Source: Anoplolepis gracilipes
Taxonomy: Eukaryota > Arthropoda > Insecta > Hymenoptera > Formicidae
NCBI RefSeq assembly: GCF_047496725.1
Contig: NC_132983.1
Span: 10,639,001 to 10,703,000 of the forward strand
Reading direction: 5' to 3'
Length of the DNA: 64,000 bases
The first letter of the stretch is position 1. Each line of letters opens with the position of its first letter. Below the pieces are notes generated by a model. That model had not been told where the DNA came from, searched no databases, and was given only the letters and a program-made list of their open reading frames with translations. Below are positions 31,197-43,357 of the stretch, piece after piece. The position numbers were made by a program, and so were the translations under genes.

Positions 31197-34100
31197 TCAT
31201 CCTGGTTCGCCGTAGTGGGCTTTCCGTAGTCTATTGACGTGTACTATTCGCGTTGATTTATTAATTTGAATTCGCACGTTTTCGTGGTCGAGGGTTTCGA
31301 TAATGCGGTACGGGCCGTGATACTCTTTTCCGAATTTATCTGTTTTACTCTCGTTTAATAGAAAGACGTTATCGTTTGTGTTGAAAATCGTCGGGTTTAC
31401 GCGTTTATCGTAATAATTTTTGGAGCGCTCTTTAGCCCTAATGAGATTAGCTCTAGCGACTTCCTGTATATCACAGATGTTTTCGAACAGGTTTGTTAAG
31501 TATGAGTGATATGTTTCAGACTCTTCTTCGGGGTTGTGTCCCGATGGAACTCTGGCGACACGTCCGAAGATCAATTCGTGAGGTGTGTACCCGGTACCTT
31601 CGTGTACTGAGGTATTGTACGAAAACTGGCACGCTCAATGAGGTCGTCCCATGCTTCTTCCTTATTGACGAAGCACTTCAGGTATTCCATTAGAACGAGG
31701 TGTGACCTTTCGAGTGACCCATTAGATTGTGGATGATGAGCAGTCGTTCGGAAGTGTTGGATACGGAACCTTTTGGTTACGCTTTTCATGAGTACACCGG
31801 TGAAGTTCGTCCCTTGGTCGGTGAGTATGCTTCGGGGGCATCCAAAACGACAGATAAAATAGTGGATAAAGGCGTTCGCCGTGGTTTCGCCTCTAGCGTC
31901 TGGTAGTGGTGCGTATACTGAGTATTTTGTGAGGAGATCTTGCATCGTTAGAACGTATGAGTTGCCGCTAGGAGTGGTTCTGAGTGGTCCTACTATGTCG
32001 AGAGCCACTTTGTCGAAGGCGCGTCCAGGTGTGTCGGTCAATATCATTGGTTGTCGAGTCTTCCTTCTGACTAGTTTCATAGATTGACACGTTCGACAAT
32101 TCCTGATGTAGTTTAATATATCGCCTTTCATTTTGTTCCATGTAAACCTTTGTTTAATTCGCTGGTACGTCTTCGTGACGCCCTTGTGTCCACCGACGGC
32201 AGATTCGTGATTTTCGCGGATTATCGCTGTACGGTCCTCTACCGGAGGGGTGACGGTTGGTCCATGACATATGCTGATGGTGACGGGCCTTTCGGAGAGT
32301 ATCGCTTGCAGTGTCTGTAAGACTCGATCCCATGGTATCGTGTCGAGGCTGGGTGTCTCTCGTATGCTAACAGTATGTAGTTGTAATTCCGTCATCACGT
32401 CGAGGGTTGATCTGAAACATTCCTTTAGGATTTCTTCGTCCAATAATGTTGTTCTTTTCTCTTTTGCAGGTAGTATTATAATGTGTCGTCCCGCGTCTAT
32501 GGACGGATAGACTCGCGCTCTTCCGAGCATTAGGTCGTCTAGCGGAGGTAGGTATCCATCTTGCTGTAATTCCAGAGCTCCTTTATCGAAGGGGTGTTTA
32601 TCAACGGTGACCAGTATGATTGTGTTATCGTTGCAATTCAGTAATGGTATGTTGCGTTTTTTTATACGGCATCTTGTGCTATGGGTGGTTATTAATTCTG
32701 GTCTCATTTGCAGAGTTTCTTCTTCGGGAAGAATTTCCAAGGTATCGAATTCCTTATCGCTGTTGTCGTCAACAGTGGTTTCGTCCGGCGGTTCTGTCAC
32801 GGGGTCGGGTGGAGGTTCTGGGGGTATAGAAGGTAAGTGTGATATTGTTTTTCCTCGTGACTGAAATTGCGCTACGTTATCGACGCGTTCATTGTTCGTC
32901 TGTTCGTCAAGGAGGTCCAAGAGTCCTTTCGTAATTAACGGTGGTGATTGTTGGTTATTCGTGAAACGTGGGGAAGGTGAAGGATGGGAAGATGTGGGGG
33001 GAGGTGGACCGGATGATAGAGGTTTACTGTCGAATATTTCCTCAGAAGAGTCGGAAGCTACAACATACGGCCGTGAGGTGATTATTTCACTCTCGACCGT
33101 AGACCTTCTGGTAGGTACTTTCCGACGCCTTTCATCATCAGAACTGTCATCGTCAGTGCTTGTAATTAGGTCTCGTACTTTCTGAGGGAGACGTATGCGT
33201 TTTTTTTCGATCGGGAGAATGGAAACAGTAGCGGTTATAGGATTTCTGGACAGGGCATCGGCATTTTTGTTCGTGACACCTGTCTTGTATGCGACTGTAT
33301 ATTCGTATTCTTCGAGTTTCAGGCGCCATCGCATAAGGCGAGAGGTCGGGTCCTTCACTCGGTTTAACCAGGCGAGCGGTTGGTGATCCGTCACGAGCGT
33401 AAACTTGCGCCCGTAGAGGTAAGGTCTGAAGTGTCCGACGCAATAAATTATGGCTAGCAGCTCTTTCTCTGTTGTCGAGTAGTTCCTTTCGGCTGAATTG
33501 AGTACTCTGGACGTGTACGCGATTGGCAAGTCTTGGCCGATTGTTCCCTGGCTTAGGACTCCAGCGATAGCGTAGTCAGATGCGTCCGTGGTGAGCAGGA
33601 ATTCTCGCGTGAAATCCGGGAATTGCAGTACCGGTTCTTCGCAGAGTCGTCTTCGAAGAGTCTCAAAAGCGTGTTGTGTATTTTCGTTCCATGAGAAGGT
33701 ACTGTTTTTCTTCAGGAGGTCCGACATTGGTTTAGCTATTCCTGAAAAATCGGGGATGAAGCGGCGGTAGTAGCCTGATAAGCCTAGAAATTGTCGTACG
33801 TTTTTCAGACTCCTTGGAACTGGAAAGTCTTTAACAGCTGAGACTTTCTGGGGGTCAGGGCGTACGCCAGTATCTGTAATTACGTGCCCGAGATAGACGA
33901 CTTCATGTCGCAAAAACTCACATTTATCTGGTTGTAAAGTGAGATTGGCGGTTTTTAAACGTTTCATTAATTTATCCATTTTAATGTCATGTTCCCGTAA
34001 CGAGCTTGCGTATATCACTATGTCGTCCATGTACACCAAAAGTTCTATACCTTGCAGTCCGGTCAATATTTGGTCCATTAATCGTTGGAAAGTGGCCGGT

Positions 34101-36101
34101 GCGTTTCTGAGTCCGAATGGCATCCTGGAGAATTGGTAATGGCCATGTGGTGTAGAGAAAGCTGTTTTGTGCGCATCCTTGGGATCCATTGGGATTTGAT
34201 GGAACCCACTGGCGAGGTCGAGGACGGAGAAATATTTTGCACTGCCCAACTGGTCGAGGATATCGCTGATATTTGGCAGAGGGTAGGCGTCTCCTAGCGT
34301 TTTTTCGTTGAGCCTTCTGTAATCGATGACCATTCGCCATCTCTTGTTTCCAGTTGAGTCCGGTTTCTTCGGAACGATCCAGACGGGGGAACTGTACGGT
34401 GAAGTGGATGGTGTCACTATATTTTTCTGAAGGAGCTCGTTGACCTGTTTATTTATTTCTTCTCGATGTATTGGCGGAAATCTATACTGCTTCGTGTGTA
34501 TAGGTATCTCGTCCGAAGTGATTATTTTATGGGTGATTGTTGAAGTTTGGTCCAGATATTCTCCTGGTACGTAGAATCTGTCATTGTGTCGTTTTATTAG
34601 TTCAAAAATATTCTCTTTTTCTAGGTCGTTAAGATGATCGAGGCGCAAGAGTCGTATTATTTGAGTAATTCTGTCCGGTGTAGAGTCTTCCTTGTGATTG
34701 TGTTCGCGCTGGGTGAGTATCTCGGGTGAGTTCCTTAAGTTTTTCCAATGTATCTTCTCGTTTACCATATTAACTATTTGCATTTTGTGTATGTCGTTGT
34801 ATTTCGCAAGATTAGATGCACGCTGATCGATGAGAGTGAAATGATGTATATTATTATTTGTTTCAGGTTGCTTATTTGTAGCTACGCACAAAGGGGGTGA
34901 GTCATCCGCTTTTGCGGGGTTTAGAGGAAAGTAAGGAAGAGCAATTATAGAAGATTGACCGCCTGGGCCGAGACCAGAGGAAGGGGTTCGCACCGACGCG
35001 AGAGCGGCATCGTCGTTCGCCGGCGGAGATAAGGATCCCCTTTCTGTGTAAGTAATGTGAGAATGATTTGTGATAATAGTATTAGAATCAAGGGACGTGT
35101 GCGTAGAAACGATTGTAGCTTGAAGTGTTGCATTTTTTGTAGAAAGGGATGGGGGATAATCGGGAGAGGTATTGGGATGTCGACCTAGGTCGACGCCGCA
35201 CCTTGGTGCGACAAGGGGAAGGCAGTGCTCCTGCCCGTAGAGATGATAGTCGGGATCGACGTTTTGTGTTGGTGTATTAAGAAGAGGGAAGAGAGGGGGT
35301 AAATGTATTTTGGTTTTGTAGCGTATTTTGTTTGTTAAATGATGAGTTTGATTGTTTGTTGTTTTCAATGTGTATCTTGGTCTTTGTGTTATTGTGTAGT
35401 TTGTTTGGTTGTTTATTTTTGCATGTGGTAAAATTATCTTGACTCGTTGCAGGTGCAGTGCGTGCTTCTTGGGTGCGAAGGCTTTTGCTCGCTTGAATTT
35501 TGACGGGACTATTGCCCGATGGGCTAGAGGGTTGCCTCAGAGGCTCCCTGGAAGGGGGGTCCTGTGATATTTTTGTTACTTCTGTTAGCGTAACGGTAGG
35601 TATTATAATTTCTACTTCTTCGTCTAATGTATTCGTGATGCCGATATATGCCTTGTCGTTGATACACGTGACAAGTGCATCTCCGGCGAAGACCGCGTCG
35701 CGGGCGCGTATCGGGGCGAGGTAACCCGTTTTAATTTCCGGATTAGCTATGCGGACCGTGATTCCCAGCTTCATACGTGAGGGTATGACAATGGACTCCT
35801 TGTCCTTGAATGGAAACGCGCAGTCGCGCCACGTGATTAACTTATTACCGTAATTAATGCACGCGTTATGTTCAGTGAAGAACGACGAACCTAATATGCC
35901 CTGTGTGATTATAGGGAATTCGTCGGCTACCACGTGAAAAACTACTGGGGTTTCCGAAACGTATGCTATGGCGGATCCCAGAGTGGTGACAACATTTTCG
36001 GTGATACCCGTTAATTGGATAGTCTCCTTGTTGTTGATTTGAATATCGGATTTAATGCAACCTTTCTTTATTATATTAGGCTGTGCTCCTGTATCGAGCA
36101 T
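31197..36101 (-). pseudogene. pol: Pol of copy 3, disrupted by two frameshifts
   Basis: The domains are all recognisable in the same order as copy 2, but the frame breaks twice. One extra G lies in the run at 35286-35288, in the linker after protease. One A is missing from the run at 31622-31625, inside integrase after the catalytic Glu region. Three segments result: 35277-36101 (protease and linker), 31571 to about 35280 (RT, RNase H and most of integrase) and 31197-31574 (integrase tail). The 3' part up to about 32030 carries variants typical of copy 4, whereas the rest matches copy 2, so this pol is mosaic. Confidence 0.9.
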
Positions 36102-37555
36102 GAAGGCTGTTGGTCCTCGGAAAGACGGTGATGCGAGCTCGACGGCCGGTACGTTTCCGTCGTCTCCTCGGAGGACGTGAAGGGATCTGGTTTCCCTTCC
36201 ATGCAGAGGGTGGAGCGGATTTGGAAAGGGCCTCGGGACGCTCCGTTGACCGAGACCTCTGTTCGGTTTCCCGAATTTCGCGGAGGTGGATTATTCATAT
36301 TACTATTAGCGTGCGTATTATGAGAGTTATTGGAATAATTATTATTATTATTGAAATTATTATTATTATTGTTATTGTACTTTTCGCGATACTGTCGTTT
36401 ACGGCACTCGTGTATGAGGTGTCCGATCTTTTGGCAGTACCCGCAAATTTTTCGTTCGTGTGCATTCCCGGGACCGGGCGGCGTATTCGCTACCGCAGTC
36501 TGATCGCGTTGGAGAATTTGCGTCACGGGGGCCGGTGCAGCGTTACTATTGTGATTATTGTTACCGTTCGCGTTTCGAGTGCTCTTGTATCTTATCTCCT
36601 CTCTTTCTAGGCGTTTATTAGTTGTGACCACTTTAGAGCAGGCGTCGGGGAGGCTACTATATCCTTCAGCGCGAAGTTCTATTCTATATTCGCGTGGAAG
36701 TCCTTCGTAAAACGCTTCTAACGCGAAACCTTCTATTCCGGCAATCTCATTTTCGGATAACGGTCTACCGAGTTGGACTTGATCTCCTTCAATTATGGCC
36801 GTTTTCAGATCCTTAACACGCCCGATGTAGTCAAGTATGTGCTCGTTTGGCTTTTTGTATGCCATGCTTAATTGTCCGCGATAATAGTTCGAGCTTCTAG
36901 CGGGACCGAAAGTTCGCCTGAGGCAGTCGAGAAATTTTTCCACGGTCGGGTGGATTTCATCCTCTACGGCTAAATATGCGTGGTGCGTTAATTTATTTCG
37001 TAGCATACGGACAAATAATGCTTCGTCTACCAACGGTACCGATTCTTTTGCCCTTTTGCATGCCCTAGCGAATTGTAGCACGGGGATGTTATGCCCGTCG
37101 TATTTCGGCACCAGTTCGAGAGCGTCGCGCAGATATGATTTCGGATATCCCATAGGATAATGAGAGCCGTCGATTCCGGCGGCTGAGGTCGTGGGCTTGA
37201 TATCGTTATACGAGGCGTTCGACATGTTAAACGATGGAGGCGCGTTATTTGTTACGTCCGCTGGGCTCGAGGCCTGCAAACCGGGTAGATTTTTAGCGAA
37301 CGCGCGCATCATGTTTTCCAACATTTCAGTTCGGATTTTTAATTCTCTTTCTTTTTCGCGTAGATCTCTAAAAGCTTCCTCATGGTTTTCGCGTTCTATG
37401 TTCCCCGAGAGATCATCGGATTGAGCCATATTTAAAGGTAAGTATTTATTATCGATGGTATAGCAGGACTCGCGGTTGCGAACGATTGTGCGTATATAAT
37501 TTCTTTTTGTTGCGGGTATGCGAAAGCGGAATCGCGTACAATCACCAGTTATCAC
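36071..37555 (-). CDS. gag: Gag of copy 3, intact (494 aa)
   Basis: Nearly identical to the gag of copies 1 and 2, with one visible substitution (Ile to Thr in VVTTNKR). CCHC knuckle and Asn-rich tail are present. The likelier start is codon 43 at 37427-37429. Confidence 0.88.
   Translation of the reverse strand: MITGDCTRFRFRIPATKRNYIRTIVRNRESCYTIDNKYLPLNMAQSDDLSGNIERENHEEAFRDLREKERELKIRTEMLENMMRAFAKNLPGLQASSPADVTNNAPPSFNMSNASYNDIKPTTSAAGIDGSHYPMGYPKSYLRDALELVPKYDGHNIPVLQFARACKRAKESVPLVDEALFVRMLRNKLTHHAYLAVEDEIHPTVEKFLDCLRRTFGPARSSNYYRGQLSMAYKKPNEHILDYIGRVKDLKTAIIEGDQVQLGRPLSENEIAGIEGFALEAFYEGLPREYRIELRAEGYSSLPDACSKVVTTNKRLEREEIRYKSTRNANGNNNHNSNAAPAPVTQILQRDQTAVANTPPGPGNAHERKICGYCQKIGHLIHECRKRQYREKYNNNNNNNFNNNNNYSNNSHNTHANSNMNNPPPRNSGNRTEVSVNGASRGPFQIRSTLCMEGKPDPFTSSEETTETYRPSSSHHRLSEDQQPSCSIQEHSLI
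36212..36272 (-). promoter_or_regulatory. -1 ribosomal frameshift signal, copy 3
   Basis: GGGAAAC at 36266-36272 with unchanged stem and pseudoknot partner. It should still direct ribosomes into the protease segment, which then ends at the first frameshift near 35286. Confidence 0.78.
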
Positions 37556-37875
37556 GATTATGAACAGGTAATTATCACCTAAGAGGTTAGTGGTTAAATT
37601 AGTTTGGATACATATAACATGGATACATATATTTTACGAAGAATTTTGAAGTAGTATTAAGGTATAAGGATTGATGGACAACGACCGATTTATTTATTTA
37701 TTGAGGTTTGAAAAGACTTTAATTGTAACTTTACTTTTAATTTCCTTCGAGACTAGTAAAAGAAATAATTCGCGATGATGATTTTAAGAAAGAAAGATTT
37801 TCTTGAGAAAATGTACTCGTTTTCGATAACGAAGAGTAGTAACTTTTATTTTTGCACTGATTTTTAGCGGTAACA

Positions 37876-37894
37876 TCCCACCCCGCTGTCACCA
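37876..37894 (-). other. Primer-binding site PBS2 of copy 3, with 2-nt insertion
   Basis: It carries the same two extra bases as copy 1, predicted to weaken tRNA pairing. PBS1, 26 bp outward, is intact. LTR C of this copy ends at the position expected for priming at PBS1. Confidence 0.72.
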
Positions 37895-37896
37895 GT

Positions 37897-38359
37897 TGTT
37901 ACGTCCCGCCGCTGTCACCAGTTGTTACGTCCTCTGCGTTCGCGAGCGAGGTGCGGTTACGATGGTTGGTGTACGCGGATCGCGGTGGCCGAGCGGTAAA
38001 CCTGTCACGATCAGCGTAGCGGTGCACCGGAAACTAGAGGTCGGGACGTAATAGATAATAGGGAGGATGTGAAGTGAGTAGACAATGAATGCAGATTGTT
38101 TACGTATACTGATTTTTATGTATTTATCATTATTTTATAATAAACATATATGTACAGTTATATTATATTTTTCAAGACGATTAGACAATTAAATCACGGA
38201 CGGTTATCAGGAGGCGAATTGATAGGTGCTTCAGCGGACGACAGGATGCATACTCGCCCGAAGAAAGCCTGGGAGGAAATGATCCTCGGTTGCGTAATCC
38301 CGAAGTCTATCAACGGCGGGGGCACGGGCCACGGACGGTATTCGATAGGCGGTAAGGGC
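37897..38359 (-). repeat. LTR D, first part (5' LTR of copy 3, U5 end)
   Basis: It starts TGTTACGTCC with the 26-bp terminal duplication and is cut at 38359 by the copy 4 insertion. It continues at 58502. The last four bases, GGGC, are the target-site duplication of copy 4. Confidence 0.92.
38356..38359. other. Target-site duplication GGGC, left side of copy 4
   Basis: GGGC precedes LTR E here and follows LTR F at 58498-58501. Removing copy 4 and one GGGC restores continuous LTR D sequence as found in LTRs A, B and C. Confidence 0.93.
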
Positions 38360-41241
38360 TGTCACGTCCAGCGCCTCCGCTTGACACCAGTCGCCGTCCG
38401 TTGACTCCATACGTCACCTGTTAAGTAGACATAGTAAGCGTTAAGCACCTATAAAATTCTTTTACTTTCCTTTTCTTTTTATATATATACATATATATAT
38501 ATATAGTTATTATCAAAAATAGATTAAGCCGATAAATACCTTTTATTATGTTTCCGGCTAAAACATCCTTTTCCTTTTTTTTTTTCTTTTTCTTCCTTTT
38601 TTTTCCTGTTTTATCCCCATCACTGGTTCTCCCCTATCACCTACCTAAAAATGAAGGAAAATAATTAATTAATTGTCCAATGAAAATTCTCACCTATTTT
38701 CCGGCCACCCGGTATATCACCTTCTGGTCCGCCTCCTCAGCACCTGAAAAAGAGAAGAGAAACGACCCACCAAGTCGGTCGAACATCTTAATTTTATTAT
38801 AATTACCCATTTAGTTTTGTCACTCTAGTTGCAGTATCTGAAAAATAAAAAGGAAACATAATATTAAGTATGCGTCAATAGAATAACGTAAATTAAGTAA
38901 TAGCGATAATATAAACCAATGTTCACTCCACCTCGTCGTCATCACTCTTACTAAACACAAACATACACGTACACATCACCATAGACACACGCATCGAGAA
39001 TTAACCACCACCCGGTATAACAAAAATATAAAGTAAATCTATATAACAAGCTAAAATCACTCAAGAAAAGAGATCGTAACTGCGAATGAGCGGAAATACA
39101 ACTCCCGATACATGTTCACCTTAATAAATTGACACCCGGTATATAAACTAACATTGTCATATTATCCAAACATTAGTATAAAATAGTGTTTAACAACCGA
39201 CCGATTCCTTTGGTTAAATTCCATAAGCTTCATATAATAAACTCCGATCGGTACTTTCGGGACACCCTGTATATGAACTTTCATTAATTATTAAAACTGA
39301 GCAAGCCAAGTAACTCGTATGTGCAATTGCAACTTCCTATGCACAGTCTAAATCACTTTTCTCAATATATCAAAAGTTGTCGCAACATCGAAAAGCACCC
39401 AATTTTTAACGGTTTAAACATCACATAAAAAACCCGCCCAGTGACCTTAATTAAATATTTCCTGGCGCCTTGGCTCATAAGGAACCAAAAAAGGTAGCAA
39501 CTTATAGGGCTACAGCCCCGCCATAAAAAGTTAAGCGCACATTGTTATAGACCCATTTTACTTCAGGAACACCTCATATTTTCAACTTTAATAATTTATT
39601 TATTTTAATCCGCACCTCCAATATATAATTATGCCTTCACTATTAAATGCAGTTTTATATCCCAAAGCCGAATTAATACCACAATAACGTACATGTCTAA
39701 CGATTCTGTCACCCAAATATAATAACTTGTCAATTTTACTCATATTCCACCGCAGCGCAGTGATTTCATTAAATCCAAATTTTAACAATAATAAAAGATT
39801 CGATCAAACCCATCTTCTGCATAATAATTCCTTACCATGAATCCAATTTGGTTTGCCAATAAAAATCCGGTCAGCTATCATTTATAATTATTTCATATAT
39901 CAACCATGGAGATAACTTGGTGCATGCACATATACATATATATATATATATATGCGACTCGCTGCAGATATCATAATCCACAGATGTTTTAAAGGCAAAT
40001 TATAATGACCTGACAAGAACTCCTCGAGGCTCAGACAACATTTAAGTAATCAATTAAAACCAATAATAATTAAAATGAACCACTCATAATACATATATAT
40101 ATATATATATATTATAGTGAAAACAATATAAATATCCCATAAAGAGTTTAAAACGAATAAAGCTCTGGAAGATAACTAAAGTTAAATAGTCACACTCAAT
40201 ATATACAATTACTTAATTAACTCTTACTTATACAAGGTGTCTGAAATAACTTGAACGTGATAATATTCTCAAAACTTCGTTATCATTTTATTGAGGATGA
40301 ATGATAATTACAATATACATATGCATAATAAACAAAATGACCATACCTATATATACGGTGGTACGATAATACACACATCATACACTACATAAACCAAGTA
40401 TAAACGCATAATGAACACCCAGAAATAATTACATAGATACACGCTCCTTAACAAACACACCATAAAATTATATAACAATAGTCACTTAATATACCCGGTG
40501 ATACAAAAATACGCGCGTTATAAACTTATCATCTACACAATGTTTAATCAGTATCTGACTATTATAGACGTATTATCCACCCAGTAACACGCAAATACAC
40601 ACACTCTATAAATAATTTATATACATAGTGACCCATTAGTACGCACAAATAAAGCACTCTCAATAAACCTATTATAAACTTATTACAGGCATATTCATAT
40701 ATTAACATACACATAATCAATGTATCATATACATGGTAACGCAATAGTTTCGGATCTTATAACTAATTCATACATATTCCAAGCGTATCACTTAAATTAC
40801 ACACTCAACCTCTCACAATATAAACTTGTCTTAAATTTATGCATTTATACACACTTACACACTCCTCATCCATCCATTGTAAATATATCACGGCATATTA
40901 CATGTGCATTTATACCATTATTACATATATATAAATATATAAACCTTTACTACTAGTTATAATGATATACATACATACATATAGTTATATAATAGCGAGT
41001 TTAACGTCTGTAGACTAATTTAGATCTTGTAATCCACGAATAACATTATGCGACATCATAGATAATTGTTAATTAATAAGTTAATTAGCGTAATGCTCTC
41101 ATATCTCTACAATTATTTAAGTACAACGCTATAATACAATGCGGCGATAAGTAATTAATCAGATAAGTTATCGTAACGCTAGTAATAATTGCGATATATC
41201 TAGAAATAACGATATAGATATTACATTATAATGCTAGTCCC

Positions 41242-41264
41242 GAAGGTTCTAGAACATTCAGGAA
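41242..41264. promoter_or_regulatory. Pentameric heat shock element, LTR E
   Basis: GAA 41242-41244, TTC 41247-41249, GAA 41252-41254, TTC 41257-41259, GAA 41262-41264, all with 2-nt spacing. A CACGTG E-box lies just downstream at 41274-41279. The TATA box is 149 bp downstream. Confidence 0.82.
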
Positions 41265-41412
41265 CCGCCGGATCACGTGAAAATTTCGGACAAACACCGT
41301 GATAGCTTACTATTGCCCGGCGCGTGATACCCGTGACAAACAAGCATGACCAGGATCGGACCACGTTGCGCGCGCTATAATTCAGAAGGTGGGAGCCCTC
41401 AGCGACCACGGG

Positions 41413-41420
41413 TATATAAA
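41413..41420 (+). promoter_or_regulatory. TATA box and transcription start region, LTR E
   Basis: TATATAAA. Candidate initiators are TCAGAG with A at 41446 (33 bp from the TATA) and TTCAGTT with A at 41455. The second is conserved in all LTRs, whereas the first is not. The inverted repeat GAGCAC-CGT-GTGCTC (41424-41438) lies between TATA and start. Confidence 0.7.
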
Positions 41421-41464
41421 CGGGAGCACCGTGTGCTCAAAGATCAGAGTATTCAGTTCTCGCC

Positions 41465-41498
41465 TAGACAGTTCAGATCATTAGACAGTTCAGATCAT
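41465..41498 (+). repeat. 17-bp perfect tandem duplication, LTR E leader
   Basis: TAGACAGTTCAGATCAT twice in succession. It is followed over the next 150 bp by many TCAGT/CAGTATTCG words, a cluster of initiator-like or protein-binding motifs. Confidence 0.8.
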
Positions 41499-42800
41499 AT
41501 TTAGTATTCGGCTTTCGCCCGACAGTAAAATCTGTTGTACGGTTCGTTCCGACCATTCAGTTTTCGCATAATCAGTATTCGATCAGCAGTCAATACTCGA
41601 TTCATACAGTACCCAGTAAATTCATTGTACGTACAGACAGTCATTTATACGATTTAATAATCGGTTATCCTTATAACATTCAATCATACATACGCTCTCG
41701 CAAGTTTTCGCGCAGTGTAATTAATATTATATCTTCGAATCAGTGGTTTCTAGTTCATTACGGTATTATTCACACAAAATCATTAATTCAGAGAGACTTC
41801 GAGACTAGCATATCGCGAATACTATTAATTAGCCTTCAGTTCTTACGTTTACTGTCGTATAAATCTATTCTTGATTATTTGTATCCACTGTTACTATTAT
41901 ATTTCCTTTCTCTTTATCGATTTCCACGGCGCTCACAATACATATCGAATTCTATCTATCACTTTTAAAGATATTTTATCTAAATTTTCGTTTGCAGTGA
42001 ATTACTTCTATCAACAATATAAGCGTATTATCTTTTCCTCTCCATGCAATTGTTAATGCCGCCTATCTATAATATCGTTTACGCGTCCGAAACCAGTCTG
42101 TGCGTGAAATCATAGTCGAAGGAAAGTTCTATTAACTAATGTTGTAATACTAATATTGTAGATCCACATTCTTGTGTACACCCGCGTTACAGTGTGCTTC
42201 CCAGTGGTTCCTGTAACACATAACAATTTAGTGAAGTGAGTACGTTGTCGTAATTATTAAGATATATTCGTGTAATCATTAATCATATTGTTTACGTGTA
42301 ATTACTCGAAATATACATACTTGTGTCAGTTCGCGGCCCCTGTCCATTCCGGGCGTCGGTCATCTTTTCGGTGTCAATTCTTCTCGCCGTTAACCTCTCG
42401 CGTCTATACCTGTAAATATAAAGACAAGCTTTCTATTCTAATTTTAATATTGAAATTATCGGGCAAATTAGTGCTACTTATCTGACGAGGTCATCCTTCC
42501 TTCAAGCCTACTTCGGGCTCTCTCTTTCATCCTGCGGCGACGCGCGCCTCCTCCAGGGCGTTCTTGTATTCCCTATAGCTTCTTCCTATATATATTTTTT
42601 TTTTTCTCTTTTCTTTCTTTCTTTTTTTTTCTTTTCTTTTCCCTTATCCGCTCACCAGTGGCAAGGTCCGCGACGTCCGCCTTGACATACCCAGAGCCTC
42701 AGATATCTGTAACTTATAATCGAAGAGATTAATATTTTATTCGGACGTCTTCATAGGGAATGTCATTAGACAGAGAGCGATAACCATTCTTACCTACACC

Positions 42801-43100
42801 GTAGGGCGCCTCCTCCAGGGCGACCTACATCCTTCCTACGTAGTGTGCCTCTCTCAGGGCGATTCTACGTCCCTTCTAGCAGTGCGCCTCATTCAGGGCG
42901 GCTCTGCCTTCATCCTTCGTAGTGCGCCTCCTTCAGAGCCGGACTACCCCTCTCTAGGTCGCACGCCTCTCTCAGGGCGAACGACTCTCTTCTCCGAGGA
43001 GCGCCTCTTTCAGGGCATTCCGCCTCCTAGCGTGCAGCGCGCCTCTGTCAGGGCGATCTGCCTCCTCTCAGTCCACGAACCGCGCCTCTGTCAGGGCGTC
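42801..43100. repeat. Hairpin array in LTR E with covarying outer stems
   Basis: Units include 42801-42828 (GTAGG.CGCC with GGCG.CCTAC), 42838-42870 (ACGTAG with CTACGT), 42879-42907 (GCAG with CTGC), 42919-42947 (GTAG with CTAC), 42958-42985 (GTCG with CGAC) and 43034-43061 (GCAG with CTGC). The final unit at 43081-43098 has only the core stem. Core loops read TCNNTCAG or similar. Confidence 0.78.
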
Positions 43101-43142
43101 TCTCACAATTCCTCCGATCGCTCTTCTTGATCTAAAATATAG

Positions 43143-43148
43143 AATAAA
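43143..43148 (+). terminator. Candidate polyadenylation signal AATAAA, LTR E
   Basis: The first sense-strand AATAAA I see downstream of the promoter, about 1.7 kb after the start. If used in the 3' LTR it would make the R region about 1.7 kb. No supporting downstream element was established. Confidence 0.3.
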
Positions 43149-43357
43149 TATTAAATTAAAGTAAACTCATTAAGGCTCACCCTGTCCCCGCAACCCGTCA
43201 GATAAGGTCAAGTCAACTCGTTTACCAATTTACTTTAACGCGTATGTTTTTTTTTCCTTTTCATCACTCGCGTTACTATTACTAACCCCAGTCTATACCC
43301 CTCTGCGTATTCAACTATGGCGTCGATTATGATTTCGCTTACCTTCTTAGCTGCGTC

